Shown here piece after piece: positions 43,101-55,700 of a stretch of 64,000 nucleotides of DNA. The number at the start of each line of letters is the position of its first letter. Within the stretch, counting starts at the first letter, position 1. The stretch comes from Amyelois transitella (Eukaryota; Arthropoda; Insecta; Lepidoptera; Pyralidae), in the NCBI RefSeq assembly GCF_032362555.1, contig NC_083530.1, positions 5,672,001 to 5,736,000 of the forward strand, in the 5' to 3' direction. Under the pieces are notes generated by a model. The model did no database searches. It had not been told where the DNA came from and saw nothing but the letters and a program-made list of their open reading frames with translations. Both the position numbers and the translations under genes were made by a program.

Positions 43101-46100
43101 ATTGCATTAATATGTTAAATACGTATTAAATATCACAAAGTTCTGTAGGTAGTAACTTTATTCTTGTATTGTTGTAAATTTAGTTGTTCAATTTTCATTT
43201 ATTACTTTTGTTTTATTACTTATATATTTTTTATTGTTTTAAAATATTCTACTAATTCTACTATTGTTTCTAATGGTAATTCTAAATGGAGCGATGCGAT
43301 GTAATAAAAAAGCCTCAGCTTAATAGTAACATTATATGGAAATATATTACATCTCTTTTTGGACTCCTTATACGTCAGAACTTCTTGGTTTCTTGTATGG
43401 AGGTTACTGGCAATGGTGCTATCTCTGTCTCTCTTACTCTCATACGAAGGATCTAAAAATGAATTTATTAATCCTGGCAGTTTTAATAAGGATAATGAGA
43501 AACTCTTATCAAAATATTGCATTGTCATCGGTCCTTGATAAGTGTGCAAAGTTTCAAGTTGATCAGACGTTTAGAAATCAGTGAAAATTAAGCTCAAAGA
43601 TTCCGTTACATTCATACATACATACATACAACCCAAGCTAATAAAAGCGTAGTAAAAAGAATTTATCTATTCAAACCAGTAGTTCTTGAGATTAGCGCGT
43701 TCAAACAAACAAACAAACTCTTCAGTTTTATAATATTAGTATAGAAAGAGTACTTAACGGGTATTTGTTATAATTTAAATTAAATTAATGGATGGCATTG
43801 TTTTAATTTACTTCCCAAGCTGGGTTGAGGTCGGGTAGGCAAAAATTTACTGTTTTTTTCCCAAAGCATATCATTGTTTCAGCCTTTTGAAGAAGACAGC
43901 ATTGTTTTTTAAATACTGAGTGACAATTTAGAAAAAAATATAAAAAATATATAAAACTGGTTTATAACACGCGCTTATAATGCGCAAATTACACCTACAT
44001 ATAAGGTTTGTATTTTTCGTTTGTAACGAATTTATAATAAGAATATTCCATATCTTGTATGTCGTAAAAGGCGACTAAGGGATAGGCTAACAAACTTGGG
44101 ATTCTTCTAGTAGGTGATGCGCTAGCAACCTGTCAGTCGTTTCAAAAACAGATAGACGATACTATACGTAAGTATGTATCGAATAAACTCAAAAGTACTG
44201 AAACGATTTTATTTAAATTTAATATTCAGTTATAAAAAATTAATTCATGATACATTTAACAAATCTATGTTCTCACCAAATTCCAATCTAGACATCATAA
44301 ATAACATTCTTTCGAAATTTATAAATCTATAAATGTAATCAATATTAATTAAATTTGTCAAACAGAAACAAAAAAGTCAATATATAATTTTTCTTGACTT
44401 GTTCTTATCTGAAATTCTCATGACGAGAGGCGAAGTTTCGAACAAAATGTTTAGTAAATAATGTCAGTATGTATGTGTATGTAAAAATCGATACATTTCC
44501 TTATCTCAATGACCAATGCGTGGTCAAAAAACGAGTGGGCGTACATCATTGCATCATTCTTAAATTCGTGCCGCAGCCGCCGCTGTAAGTCAAATGTGTT
44601 GTGTCATAAGCGGTATAGTCGAGTTCAAAACGCAATAAGTAATTTTAGGAAAATTGTTTTTTCTTTTTTTTTTCCGAATTCAACCTTTTGTGTATTATAT
44701 CAACCGTTTGAGATTCAAACTTTTTGAAAATTCGTTCCTAAATGGTTGAAAAAGCCATGGTATGTACATAATTTTAGGGAAATTGTTATATTTTTAAGCC
44801 CCGACGGAAAAAGAGGGTTGTTTTACTATCTGTCCGTGGCATACAAATCGATGAAATGAGTTCAGCTTAGTTTTTTAATTAAAGGTGATTTAAATGCGAG
44901 TGTTCTTAGACATGTTTGATCACAATCGGTTAAGGCGTTTAAAAATGTGTGGTAGTTAAAATTGGTGAAGGAAGACCGAATGTCGGCGAATATACTCGAG
45001 TGAAAGCGCACTGATCTATACTAATATTATAAAGCTGAAGAGTTTGTTTGTTTGAACGCGCTAATCTCAGGAACTACGGGTTCGAATTGAAAAAATATTT
45101 TTGCGTTGAATAGACCCATTTACCGAGGAAGGTTTTAGGCTATATAAATCACGCTGCAACTATAAGGAGCAAAGAATGAACGACAATGAAATCAAATAAC
45201 ATTCACATGACGCCACTCACCGCAATCAGAATAAGGACGGAGTGATAACGCTATCTATAATACCTGCAAATCATTATCGGTGCGTCTGATAAGAGCGTCT
45301 GTTACGTTATCATTCGTAATGGTAGTTGATGTTTAAGGTATTAAAGTTCACTTGATTTTACCTGCAAATTCAACTGTGCTATTTCTAGACATCTTTTCTG
45401 CCCTTTGTTAAGGATTACTTTAAATTTTGCGCAAAAATTACTCTATATTTTATTGGTGCCGTGTGGTTCCCGGCACCAATAGAAAAAGGAATAGGACCAC
45501 TCCATTTCTCACCCATGGATATCGTAAAAGGCGACTAAGGGGTAGGCTTATAAACTTTGGATTCTTTTTTTAGGCGATGGGCTAACAACCTGTCACTATT
45601 TGAATCTCAATTCTATCATTAAGCCAAATAGCTGAACGTGGCCATTCAGTCTTTTCAAGACTGTTGGCTCTGTCTACCCCGCAAGGGATATAGACGTGAT
45701 CATATGAATGTATGTTAAGGATAACTTTAAATTTTGCGCCAAAATTACTCCTTTTGGGCATCATTGAAGCCCTCAAGGGTGAATAATTTTCCCCGTTTTT
45801 TTTCACATTTTCCATTATTTCTTCGCTCCTTATAATTGCAGCGTGATATTATACAGCCTAAATCCTTCCTCGATAAATGGTCTATTGAATACAAAAAGAA
45901 TTTTCCAATTCGAACCACTAGTTCCCGATATAAGCGCATTCAAACAAACAAACAAACACTTCAGCTTTACTAATATTAAGTATAGATTTGTTGACTTACT
46001 AAAGTCCTTATCCTCACCTTCACAACGACGATAGAGTCCGCCATTTCCGCAGCGATCTCGTCCAATTTGGGCCCGATGATTTTGCACGGACCGCACCACG

Positions 46101-46188
46101 TCGCCATGAAGTCGATCACCACCAGCTTGTCGCCAGCCTCCGACAGCCTGGTGGCCAAGTCTTCCGAGTCCTTGATGTGGATCGACAT
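40114..46188 (-). CDS. Trx2: cytosolic thioredoxin (Trx2-like)
   Basis: Two exons, 46018-46188 (57 aa) and 40114-40263 (49 aa), join in phase 0 to 106 aa. Thioredoxin reduces protein disulfides in the cytosol and is recharged by thioredoxin reductase. The active site W31-C-G-P-C35 lies in [20 protein letters not shown], the buried Asp is D26, and the cis-Pro is P76 in [20 protein letters not shown]. The length is standard for insect Trx-2, and there is no signal peptide. The donor is AAG|GTGAGG and the acceptor TTCCAG|GTG. The ATG at 46188 follows a TTTTGCAG acceptor, so a non-coding first exon exists upstream. Candidate donors are at about 49883 and 52320. The 5.75-kb intron is full of repeats, including a 474-bp foldback element. 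Confidence 0.95.
40318..41130. repeat. jockey 3' UTR fragment and two SINE family A copies
   Basis: Plus-strand jockey UTR piece at about 40318-40480 (GTGCATTCGTCCACTATTTA, then CTGCAGTGTAGTTTGTTCCG), plus-strand SINE A at about 40490-40605, and minus-strand SINE A at about 40915-41130. All lie in the thioredoxin intron. Confidence 0.6.
41434..41616 (-). mobile_element. Helitron-like element interrupted by a foldback element
   Basis: On the plus strand it begins CTAGCTGTGCCCGCGACTTC, the reverse of the usual 3' end. It runs to TGTCTATTCAACATAA, where the 5' half should follow but the foldback element at 41617 begins instead. Confidence 0.65.
41617..42090. mobile_element. foldback element with 200-bp inverted arms
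   Basis: The left arm 41617-41816 is nearly the exact reverse complement of the right arm 41891-42090, across a 74-bp spacer. The arms are AT-rich and meet at AAAAAGCGTGGGGTGC and GCACCCCACGCTTTTT. The outer about 70 bp of the right end (TTTTCTATTTTTTAGTTTGA) is repeated at 42095-42157. There is no coding. It is a MITE-like or foldback insertion. Confidence 0.8.
42305..42460 (+). repeat. SINE family A, 5'-truncated
   Basis: Starts GATTCTTTTTTAGGCGATGG and ends TATATGTATGCATGTATGTATG. Confidence 0.7.
42480..45000. other. no gene seen inside the thioredoxin intron
   Basis: Contains two overlapping open frames at 42563-42925 without family resemblance, a Helitron-like 5' fragment on the minus strand (about 43650-43745) and a SINE A piece (about 44050-44180). 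The rest is AT-rich and featureless. Confidence 0.5.
45010..45985. repeat. Helitron-like fragments flanking a full SINE family A
   Basis: A plus-strand Helitron-like 5' part at about 45016-45180 (TCTATACTAATATTATAAAG), a near full SINE A on the plus strand at about 45455-45710 (TGCCGTGTGGTTCCCGGCAC to CGTGATCATATGAATG), and a minus-strand Helitron-like copy without its CTAG end at about 45750-45985. The last ends about 30 bases from thioredoxin exon 1. Confidence 0.65.
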
Positions 46189-46339
46189 TTTTCACTGCAA
46201 AAGTCAAAGTCAAACGTTTATTTGCAAATATGAGTCATAAATATAATACAGGTGGTATGTATAATTTTGCTCGTATCATAGCAACTCGGTGAGTATTGCA
46301 AATGTAGTCAATTACAATTATAAAAGAATATTAAGTTGA

Positions 46340-46745
46340 TTAATAGAATAGATTTATATTCAAAATTGGATACAAGGTATCACTTATTGACGTCACATCA
46401 CTTAAATCTAACTATACCGCTTCCAAAGCGCACGTGTAGATTAAGCGGCGGAACAAACTACACTGCAGCAGTTGTCTAAGCAAATATATACTATATACAT
46501 ATATAGAAGAGTATTAATATGCCGCGTGGGACTACTAAATCTCTTTTTCATGGATGTAGTAAAATGTAACTAAGGGATAGGTTAATAAACTTGGTATTCG
46601 TCTTTTGGGCGATGAACTAGCAACCTGTCATTATTTGAATCTCAATTCCATCATATAGGCATACAGCTGAACGAGACCTTTCAGTCTTTTTAAGATTGTT
46701 GGTCTCTGTCTACACGTAAGGGATAAAGACGTGATTATATGTATG
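46340..46745. repeat. jockey 3' UTR fragment and SINE family A upstream of thioredoxin exon 1
   Basis: A minus-strand jockey tail at about 46340-46485, with AGAATAGATTTATATTCAAA matching the (TATTC)n-end region, followed by a plus-strand SINE A at about 46520-46745. Confidence 0.6.
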
Positions 46746-47448
46746 TCTACTATTTCTATCTGCTAACTACATATATTTACTAACTTAATCGTAAAGTATG
46801 TTTAATAAGTCGCACCGTCGCACTAATCGATTATCGATTGTTTTATTTATCGAATACAATGCATATTAAAGTTGTGTTCTAGTTATCTTTATACTAAGGC
46901 CGAACAAACAATAGATTATTTTTTTACTTGTCATTTCAAGGCTGTGGTTCAAGGCAATAATACTTATTCAGTTTCTAATTTTTAACTAAACCTTCCATCT
47001 ATGGGAAACATTTATTTCCTTTGCTTTTATTGACTGACACCTAGCTGTCAAAACTGACAACTGATTTGACATCGATCTACAGTTGAAACTTAAGAGTGGG
47101 TTACACTGTTCGCCGCAAAATAACTGCAGTTAATTGATACGGCAAAGTATTGAACGTCGCATTCATAGAAACCACAAACTATGAATGTTATAGACACGAC
47201 AACGACAAGGCCGTGTTTGAGTTGTGGTACAGTCAACAGCACACCAACCTACCCAAATTCACGTCTATTACCGCGTTATAAAGTTTCATGTAGGATAACT
47301 TGATATGCGGTTGACTGTATAGTTAAACAAGGTTTAAATTATACTAAGTCTTTCAGCCTTCTCAAATTATTTCAAAGGTTACATTGTACTTTATATATAA
47401 AAAAGGTAGGGTTGCCTAAATTTTAATGATATAATGTGAAACTGCATA

Positions 47449-47775
47449 TATCATACATAAAATCACGCCTCTTTCCTGGAGGGTAGGCAGAGAATAAATC
47501 TTTCCACTTGCCACGATCTCTGCATACTTCCTTCGCTTCATTCACACACTGTCTCTTCATGCAAGTTAGTCGTCATAATTTTAACATAACAAAAAAAAAT
47601 GATTTTATTTCATGTAATATTTTTACAGATTGCTTTTAGTGATAAGGTCACCTTTTGATGCTATGTTTTTAATATATATAATTTTTGTGAATTTGCTGTA
47701 ATTTATTGTATAGTTTATTTTCATTCCGAAGTTCCCACCGGAACGAAGCCGGGGGGTATAGCTAGTAACAATTAA
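47449..47775. mobile_element. RTE-like tail and a Helitron-like fragment
   Basis: A minus-strand RTE tail at about 47449-47570 and a plus-strand Helitron-like 3' end at about 47700-47768, ending GAAGCCGGGGGGTATAGCTAG. Confidence 0.5.
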
Positions 47776-48615
47776 ATTACAACGCGAGAAGCCAGTTAAA
47801 GACCAATCAACACCAACATACAAGTTGAATTGGTTTTTTTGTCCGTCCGTACTCCGCATAACCTTGGCTATAGAAATGGTGACTAAGTTTTGCGCACAAA
47901 TTTTTGCTAATAATCTCGTTAAATCCTGTTCCCGTGGGAATTTTTGAAAATCCATTATTAATGATCCGCTTTATTCCATACAGTATTTACATGCCAAATT
48001 GCAGTTTTCTGGCACGTAGATAATTATGAGATGTACAATTCTAAAAAGAAAATAAGGTGCCCTTTGTTTAAAGTATTCGGACAGGTACTACTTAATACTT
48101 TTTACGTGGGGGTATTTTAGATTTTTTGTTAGGTTATATCACTGGCCATCTTCCTAGTCACTCCTTTTCAATCTATACTAATATTATAAAGCTGAAGAGT
48201 TGGTTTGTTTGAACGCGCTAAACTCAGGAACTAATGGTTCGAATTGAAAAATCCCAATTTTGTAAGCATATCCCTTTGTCGCCTTTTGCGACATCCATGG
48301 GAAATGAGATGGATTGGTCCTATTCTTTTTTAAATTGGTGCTGAGAACCACATGCATACACACATACTTATGTATAATTAACTAAATGACCTTTCCGAGT
48401 TAAGTTTTAAAAAACATTTTATTAAGTATAAAAACAATTCACCATCTATTATATTGCGCAACCATTGTAATACGTACACATACATCAAGTAATTGTTGTT
48501 TGTTTGTACGTCCGTTTGAACTCCACAATGTGTCACACTTACGCGACAACTTCTACATTATCGGTGATGTTAGAATTTATAAATAGCGAATGGTGAATTG
48601 TTTTGGTCGATACTA

Positions 48616-48873
48616 TCTATACTAATATTTTAAAGCTGAAGAGTTTGTTTGTTTGAACGCGCTAATCTCAGGCACTACTGGTTCGAATTGAGAAATTATT
48701 TTTGCGTTGAATAGACTATTTATCGAGGAAAGCTTTAGGCTATGTAACATCACGCTGCAACTACAAGGAGCAAAGAAATAATGGAAAATGTGGAAAAAAA
48801 AACTGGGAAAATTAGGGCTTCAATGATGCCGAAAAAAGCTATTCCACGCGGACGACGTTGCGGGCACAGCTAG
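48616..48873 (+). mobile_element. Helitron-like element, complete
   Basis: Starts TCTATACTAATATTTTAAAG and ends GCGGGCACAGCTAG. The inner blocks are GAACGCGCTAATCTCAGGCA and ACATCACGCTGCAACTACAA. It is the best reference copy of this subfamily in the window. A 5' fragment of a second copy is at 48173-48250, next to a SINE A fragment. Confidence 0.65.
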
Positions 48874-49464
48874 TAGGTAATATATTATTACTGAACGTTT
48901 TCTTGTATAAGAACCGTCAACAGCATATCATTCTACCAAAATTCTCCGCAAATTCGCCGTTATTGCCGTGTCATAGAATTCTATGTGCTTGATACATATG
49001 TCGTTGACTGTACAAACATAACATTTATATTCCCTGATAATAACTTAAGAATATTCAAGGCTATAGGCATTATTTGAATTGCGTGCACCACCTTAAGACC
49101 CCATCTTGCTTACCATCAGACCGATTGAGGTCAAACGCACTCAACTTCCTAATATACAGCGTGTTGTTTTTTGATAGCAGATATGTCATGTCTGTTGAGA
49201 TGGTGCAAAGTTATTTGTGCTAACCAATCAGTGAAAGATAAAATCACGTTTATGATAAACATGCATTGTCATCGGTTCTGCACCAGCATGCAAAATTTCA
49301 GCTCAATCGGATACCGGGAAGTGGGTCAAATTAAACTTGAAAGATTTGTTAACATATAAGTCAAACTAAATAAAAGTTTTTAATAAAAAAAGGGAGAGAA
49401 TGACTAAAACTGAAATAATAAGATAAAAATTATATAAACCAATAATGGGTTGATTAACATACAC

Positions 49465-49695
49465 ACATATTATCACGTCTTTATCCCATGCGGGGTAGAC
49501 AGAGCCGACAGTCTCGCAAGGACTGAAAGGCCACGTTCAGCTTAACGATGGAATTGAGATTCAATCAGTGACAGGTTGCTAGCATATCGCCTAAAAGACG
49601 AATCTCAAGTTTATTAACCTATCCCTTAGTCGCCTTTTACGACAACTATGCGAAAGAGACGGGTTTGGTCCTACTCTAAAGTGCTGGGAACTACA
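49465..49695 (-). repeat. SINE family A
   Basis: Minus-strand copy from ATCACGTCTTTATCCCATGC to CTACTCTAAAGTGCTGGGAA. Confidence 0.7.
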
Positions 49696-50399
49696 CTGCT
49701 TAATTTGAAGGTAGAAAATCACCACTTCTTTAAGCAGATCAACTTTAAAGGCATTGAAACACTACGAAATTAAAATGTCGGATTTTTTAATTGACCCTGG
49801 TGGCCAGGCTTAACATTACTACATTTAGTTACATTCAGGCTTGCTTAAAACCGGTATAAGTCAGCTTATTATAATAAATAACTCACCGTTAAAACAAACT
49901 TAAATTAATATCACAGAGATACAAAACTAGGCACTATTTTAATTAATTAATGATTCACGTCCTACCAGCAACCCGGCCATTCAACGACTGACACTGCTAA
50001 TATAAAACACGGCTTTCAAATTATATGATGACGACAGTTGTGAGTCACAGTGTTGAGAGTATTGAAACGCGTGGAGTGGTCGTTAATTTTTTTTCAAACT
50101 TAGCGAGGTAGAACACTTCAAGTCAAGGCACAGTCATACAAGACACCAGTCTCTCACATAGTACATTATTTTGTAACTGCATGGTTCACCTTATTTTTTA
50201 ACTGTTTAATTCTATGTGAGAGAAGAAAAATAAAAAATTAAGATTATTACAGTCGGGGCGCGGCGCGGTACATTCGTAGGTAAGAGCTAGCGTTGCCGAG
50301 CTATCGATGGTAAAAAAATCGATAAGGATGGCGGGGAAGAAAGTGAAGAACCCGGTTCACTATCGATAGGCAAGAACAATAGACAATACTATTGATACT

Positions 50400-52200
50400 T
50401 GAGATAATGCTTTTGATATTGAGCTTCAGAATTTGTGAGGTGATGGACTAGTACCTTGTCACTATATGAATCTCAATTTTTTAATTTAGCCATTCAGTTG
50501 AACATATGTACATATGGTCACGTCTATATCCCTTGCAGGGTAGACAGAGCCAACAGTCAGAAAAGACTGAATGGCCACGTTCAGCTATTTGGCTATACAG
50601 TTGAATATGGGCAATAAAGCAGTTTTTGACTCTATTTAAAAAAATCATGACGATAAAAAATACTTTTCATTTCTCTTAATCATATCATCTTGTCTTAGTA
50701 TGTAACCTAATATATTTTTTATCAGTATTTTAACTCATTGCCTACTCCATATCATTCTATACTCTGCACTCTATAGTTACGATTGCGCGATGCGGCGTCA
50801 TCGTGGCGAATTAACGAGGCACATTCCAGCAAGGGGAAATACTATTAGTAATGGCCTATGTTATTTGGTAGCATTTGCAACCTGTCATGCATGCTTAAGA
50901 AAACAAGTACCGTTTTTTTAGCCCCTATAAAAAAGCAGAGTGTTATAAGTAAGAACTGTTTAAAAATTTTGGAAGTGTTTGTGGTGACATCCTAGCCAAT
51001 GTTGTTCAATGAAAAAATTTAAAAAACCCCATGACCCAATTTTAATTTCCCTTTAAAAAGTGAGAAATAATAAAAGAAACTCCATCTTATTGTACATTAG
51101 TTTGTAGTTAGCAGATTATATTTTTTTTAAAATATGTCTCCAATTTTTTTTTACCTATGTTTTTGATATATTGATTGTATTTGATAAATATCACATGCCT
51201 ATTATGTTTTTGACCCAAGACTTATTTTTTGTCAAGTTTTTAAGTTAGGTAAGGTTATACAAATTGTAATTTATTTTTATGTTTTGTGCGGCCACCCTAT
51301 GCCATCACTTATTGAGTACCTATATTAGCAGACTCTCAGTCTTCCTTCAACAATATGAAAAAAAAAATTGAAATTGCTTCATCTGTTTGTAAGATGCCAC
51401 AGACAGCCACATCAAACTTATAACACCTCTCTTTTTGCATCGGGGCGTTAAAATTAGTAATCATGGCTATTACACTATCATCCACTTATTATGTTATCCA
51501 TATCCGCTACATCAGCTTAACTCTGTTTATCAGCTTTCTCATGATTAATGGACCTACATACAGTACCATTTAATGTAGTGGTAACCTTCAATCAATGCGG
51601 AAAAAATATATTTACAAATGTCACAGAAAAAAATTGGTGTCCATGATTTATCTTTACTGGGTGGCTGAGTACTTATTAAGTTTTTACACAGAATGAGTTA
51701 CATTTGACCTCCACAATCTTTGCAGGGAAACCTTATCCATAGGCAATCATAGTTTGGATGTGGAAATATCCTCATTACATTATCCATTAATGTAAAGCTT
51801 ATAAGTAAAATTGGTTAGCAATTAAACTATTGTATGCAATTTAGAAAAGGGCAGCAGTTACGATTTGAACCTGTGTCACATTGTGCGTTGCTAATTTATC
51901 CTTAAAACCATTCAACCAGTAACGCTCTTAATTTATTTTGAATTTGTTTACACTTGGCTATATAATTTTTTTAAGTCGTATAGCGCAATCGGCGATAATT
52001 ACCAGGCACCTACAATCTGGGTAATTGTTAGCGTAGCGTCAAAACATTTCAGTGACGTTTTGTTAGGTTAGTGCGATAAATATTATAACATATAGATTGT
52101 AAGAAGTTGGTATAGGAATATTTAAAGCGTGTTTGCAATGTTAATCACTGGAAAAACTAACAAAATAATTTGTAAGGAAAGGAAAATACGAAGTCATAAT
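50400..52200. other. no gene seen; repeat remnants
   Basis: Two opposed SINE A fragments at about 50435-50600 and a worn SINE C at about 51680-51900. The rest is AT-rich. It lies upstream of thioredoxin and PRXL2. Confidence 0.5.
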
Positions 52201-52319
52201 TAGTAAACGCTGTCACAAGGTCATCAAAAGTTAACATCATTATATGTAGCGAATATCACAGTTTAGAACAAAATGTGCACTAAATAATATGAGAAAATTG
52301 TTAAAAAGGTAGGTACTTA

Positions 52320-52704
52320 CGTTAAAACACTTGGTATTTTCTGATAAAGTCGAGATAGGGCGATAAATTAAATGCGGTGACGACGTCAACGACACACACA
52401 CACAAATCACACAACACAACCACCGGGCAGGCAAAGACGAAGGAAATGCACAGAAAGTTCTAGTTCTGTCATTGTCAGTGTCACGACAGCGTATTACGCA
52501 GCTGTCGAAATCAGGAGAAAAATTTATATGTCACTATTGTCACTGCCAAAGAAAGTTTAAATGCTGTCAATAGTGTCAATGTCTTTTACAAAATAATTTT
52601 ATTTTTATTCGCATTTGCGAAAGGAAACGGTTGCGTCTTTCACTCGATAAGAAAATTAATTAAAAAGCATTTTGTTTCCTAAATATAATTTTGGATTTTC
52701 AAAA
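52320..52704. promoter_or_regulatory. probable shared promoter region of thioredoxin (minus) and PRXL2 (plus)
   Basis: A minus-strand donor, TTTTAAC|GTAAGT at about 52320, could end a non-coding first exon of thioredoxin, while PRXL2 begins at 52705 on the other strand. Between them lies a less AT-rich block at 52370-52500. A second candidate donor for thioredoxin, TTTTAACG|GTGAGT, is at about 49883. No TATA box stands out. The assignment is inferred from splice signals and position only. Confidence 0.35.
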
Positions 52705-55700
52705 ATGACTACCGACATCAATGAGATTGGATCACAGAAGATCAAAAGTGTAACAACTGGTGAGGTAAGGGAACACTAACTTTTTTGAAGAAGTTTCCAT
52801 GGAAAGTTTGAGTCGACAGCCGACTACTTTTTTATTTAAGTAATATTTCCTGATGAAAGAATTGTTCCCTGTTCTAGTCTGAACAATTTATTGGTAAATG
52901 TTTTTAACTGCGTAGTTCGCTTCACACCTATTACCTACAAGAATAATAATTAGTTGCTTCAATTACATGAATCACTCAAGCGATGAACTTTTGCACAAAC
53001 ATGATGCTGCATCCCTGTCAATTGCATGCTTTTAGATAAGGATGCATGCATCTACCTATCAATTTTCCGATTACTTTTAGACCAGTTTTTCTGTTATTTG
53101 CAATAGTATACTTTTCGTGTCAGAAATATGACAAATGATTACAATTCAAATGTTGAGTTACTATAGTCAATTACTTACGGGGTCGACAGAGCCAAAATAT
53201 ATGAGCAATAGTTATTGCAAATTCAAAAATATATTTTCATATTTCTTGACTTATTTTTATATTACTATATTCAATTTTATGAAATTTGTTTTCATATAAT
53301 TTTTATATTTATATCACATATTTTTTCATAATATTGTTCTGAAAATTTTATATCACAATTGTAAGTCCTCCTATACTCATAGTGTATTAACAATTTTTTT
53401 CAGCTATAAAATTTGATGTATTATTTTTCTAGAGTTTGGAGCTCCGAAACTTCTGGCAGGACCAGAACGTGGCCATCATCTTCTTCCGGCGCTGGGGCTG
53501 TATGCTGTGCAGACTGTGGGCTAAGGAGGTCTTATTCTTTTAAATTTACAATAATAATAAGAAAAAACACATCTTTTTCCTTGTATGTATTCTGTTTCAT
53601 AATAATTTGTGGTTCCCGGCACCAATAATAAAAGAATAGGACCACTCCATCTCGTTCCCATGGATGTCGTAAAAGGCGACTAAGGGATAGGCTTATAAAC
53701 TTGGGATTCTTCTTTTAGGCGATGGGCTAGCAACCTGTCACTATTTGAATCTCAATTCCATCATAAAGCCAAACAGCTGAATGTGGCCTATCAGTCTTTT
53801 CAAGACTATTGGCTCTATGTACGTATGTAGGGATGTTGACGTGATTATATGTATATGTATAATGTATAATTACAATAATAATAAGAAAAATCACATCTTT
53901 TTCTAACAGCAATTAATAAAATAAAGTAATTTATTATTTATTAACTTTGGATTCTTCTTGTAATCTATGGGGTAGCAACATGTGACTATTAAAATCTCAA
54001 TTCCATCATGAAGCCAGAGAGCTGAACATGATGAAGGCCCTCTGTCTACCCCACAATGCATATAGGTTTCATTATGTGTATGTATGCTGCAGTGTAGTTT
54101 GTTCCGCCGCTTCTTCTACACATGACTTTGGAAGCGGTTAGTAGTTATAATTAGATTTAAGTGATGTCCTTAGTGATCGCCTAAAAAAAGAATCCCAAGT
54201 TATTAAGCCCATCCTTTAGTCGCCTTAAACGACATCCATGGGAACAAGATGAAGAGGTCCTATTCTTTATGTTATTGGTGCCGGGAACCACACGGCACTA
54301 CTACTGATGTAAAATAAAATGATGTATATTTCCAGCTTGGTGAGATCGCTCCAGTGCTGAAGAAGAACAATATAAAGCTGGTGGGTGTGGGCGTAGAAGA
54401 GCTTGGTTCTAAGGAGTTCGTCGAGGGGAAATTCTTTGATGGAGGTTAATATTTTTTTTTATCTATACTAATATTATAAAGTTTGTTTGTTTGAAGCGAT
54501 AATCTCAGGAACTACTGGTTAGAATTTAAAAATTCTTTTTGTGTTGAATAGACCGTTTATCGAGGAAGGCTTTGGGCGTTATAACATCACGCTGCAACTA
54601 TTTGTAGCGAAGAAATAATGGAGAATGTGAAAAAAACGGGGTAAATTATTCATCCGTGAGGGCTTTAATGATGAATCCGTCGCTTTTTGTAGATGGCGCT
54701 AAATTCACGTGGGCGAAGCTGCGGGTTAAAGCTAATCCTACTAATAATATAAATGCGAAAAGTTTGTGAGTAAATCAAGATGTCAGTTGTTGGATGTTTG
54801 TTACTCTTTCACGCAAAAACTACTGAACCGATTACGATGAAATTCGGTATGTACTTCAAGCTTGTAGGTAGGTCGCCGAGCTTGCATAAAGAGAGTTATG
54901 AATGTGGATGAAGTGAAGGAAGCATGCAGAGATCGTGGCAAGTGGAAAGATGTAGTCTCTGACTACCTTTCCGGGAAAGAGGCGTGATTTTATGTTTTGG
55001 TATGTAGGTAGCTGAAGACACAGAATGACATATAGGTTACTTTTTATCCCGGATTTCCCGCGGGATTGATAGGGTTTCCATGCGGACGAAGTCGCGAGCG
55101 ACCTCTTATATATCCGAAGTTAAACCTAACTATTCCACACGGCAGAAGGCTCGGACAAAAGCTAGTTAAAATATTTAGTTATGGATCGGAGATAACACAA
55201 GAGATTACTATATCTTAACTAATATGATATTGTAACAGATTTATGAACTTTGGACTTCCTTAAATTAATTCTACATTAATACCTACTTTTCTTTTATCAT
55301 TATCAATTATCATAGAATGTATCTATATGTGTGTTTTTAATATTTGCAAATAAAAACAACCGGTTATTATATAAATTATGCTACCCGATGTAATTAACAT
55401 GAGGTTCATAAGATGTTCTTATGTAAAAATAAAATTAATAAATTCCATGATCTCGCTTTTTCTGACCTAGAGGAACGTGTCTTGATCACATTAAGGACGT
55501 TCTGGTAAAGGGTCAGGTCAAGAGTACCTGAAACCGCCGAGCTTGCATGAAGAGAGTTATGAATGTGGATGAAGCGAAGGAAGTGTGCAGAGGTCGCGGC
55601 AAGTGGAAAGAGGTAGTCTGCCTATCCCTCCGGGAAAGAGGCGTGATTTTATGTATGTATGTATCTCTCATTTTCTCCAGATATAGATATTTGTTTGATG

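Noticed and set aside
50152-50223. Short inverted repeat CTCTCACATAG...CTATGTGAGAG as a possible regulatory hairpin
   Set aside because: Eleven-bp arms about 50 bases apart are not exceptional in this AT-rich DNA, and nothing ties it to a gene.
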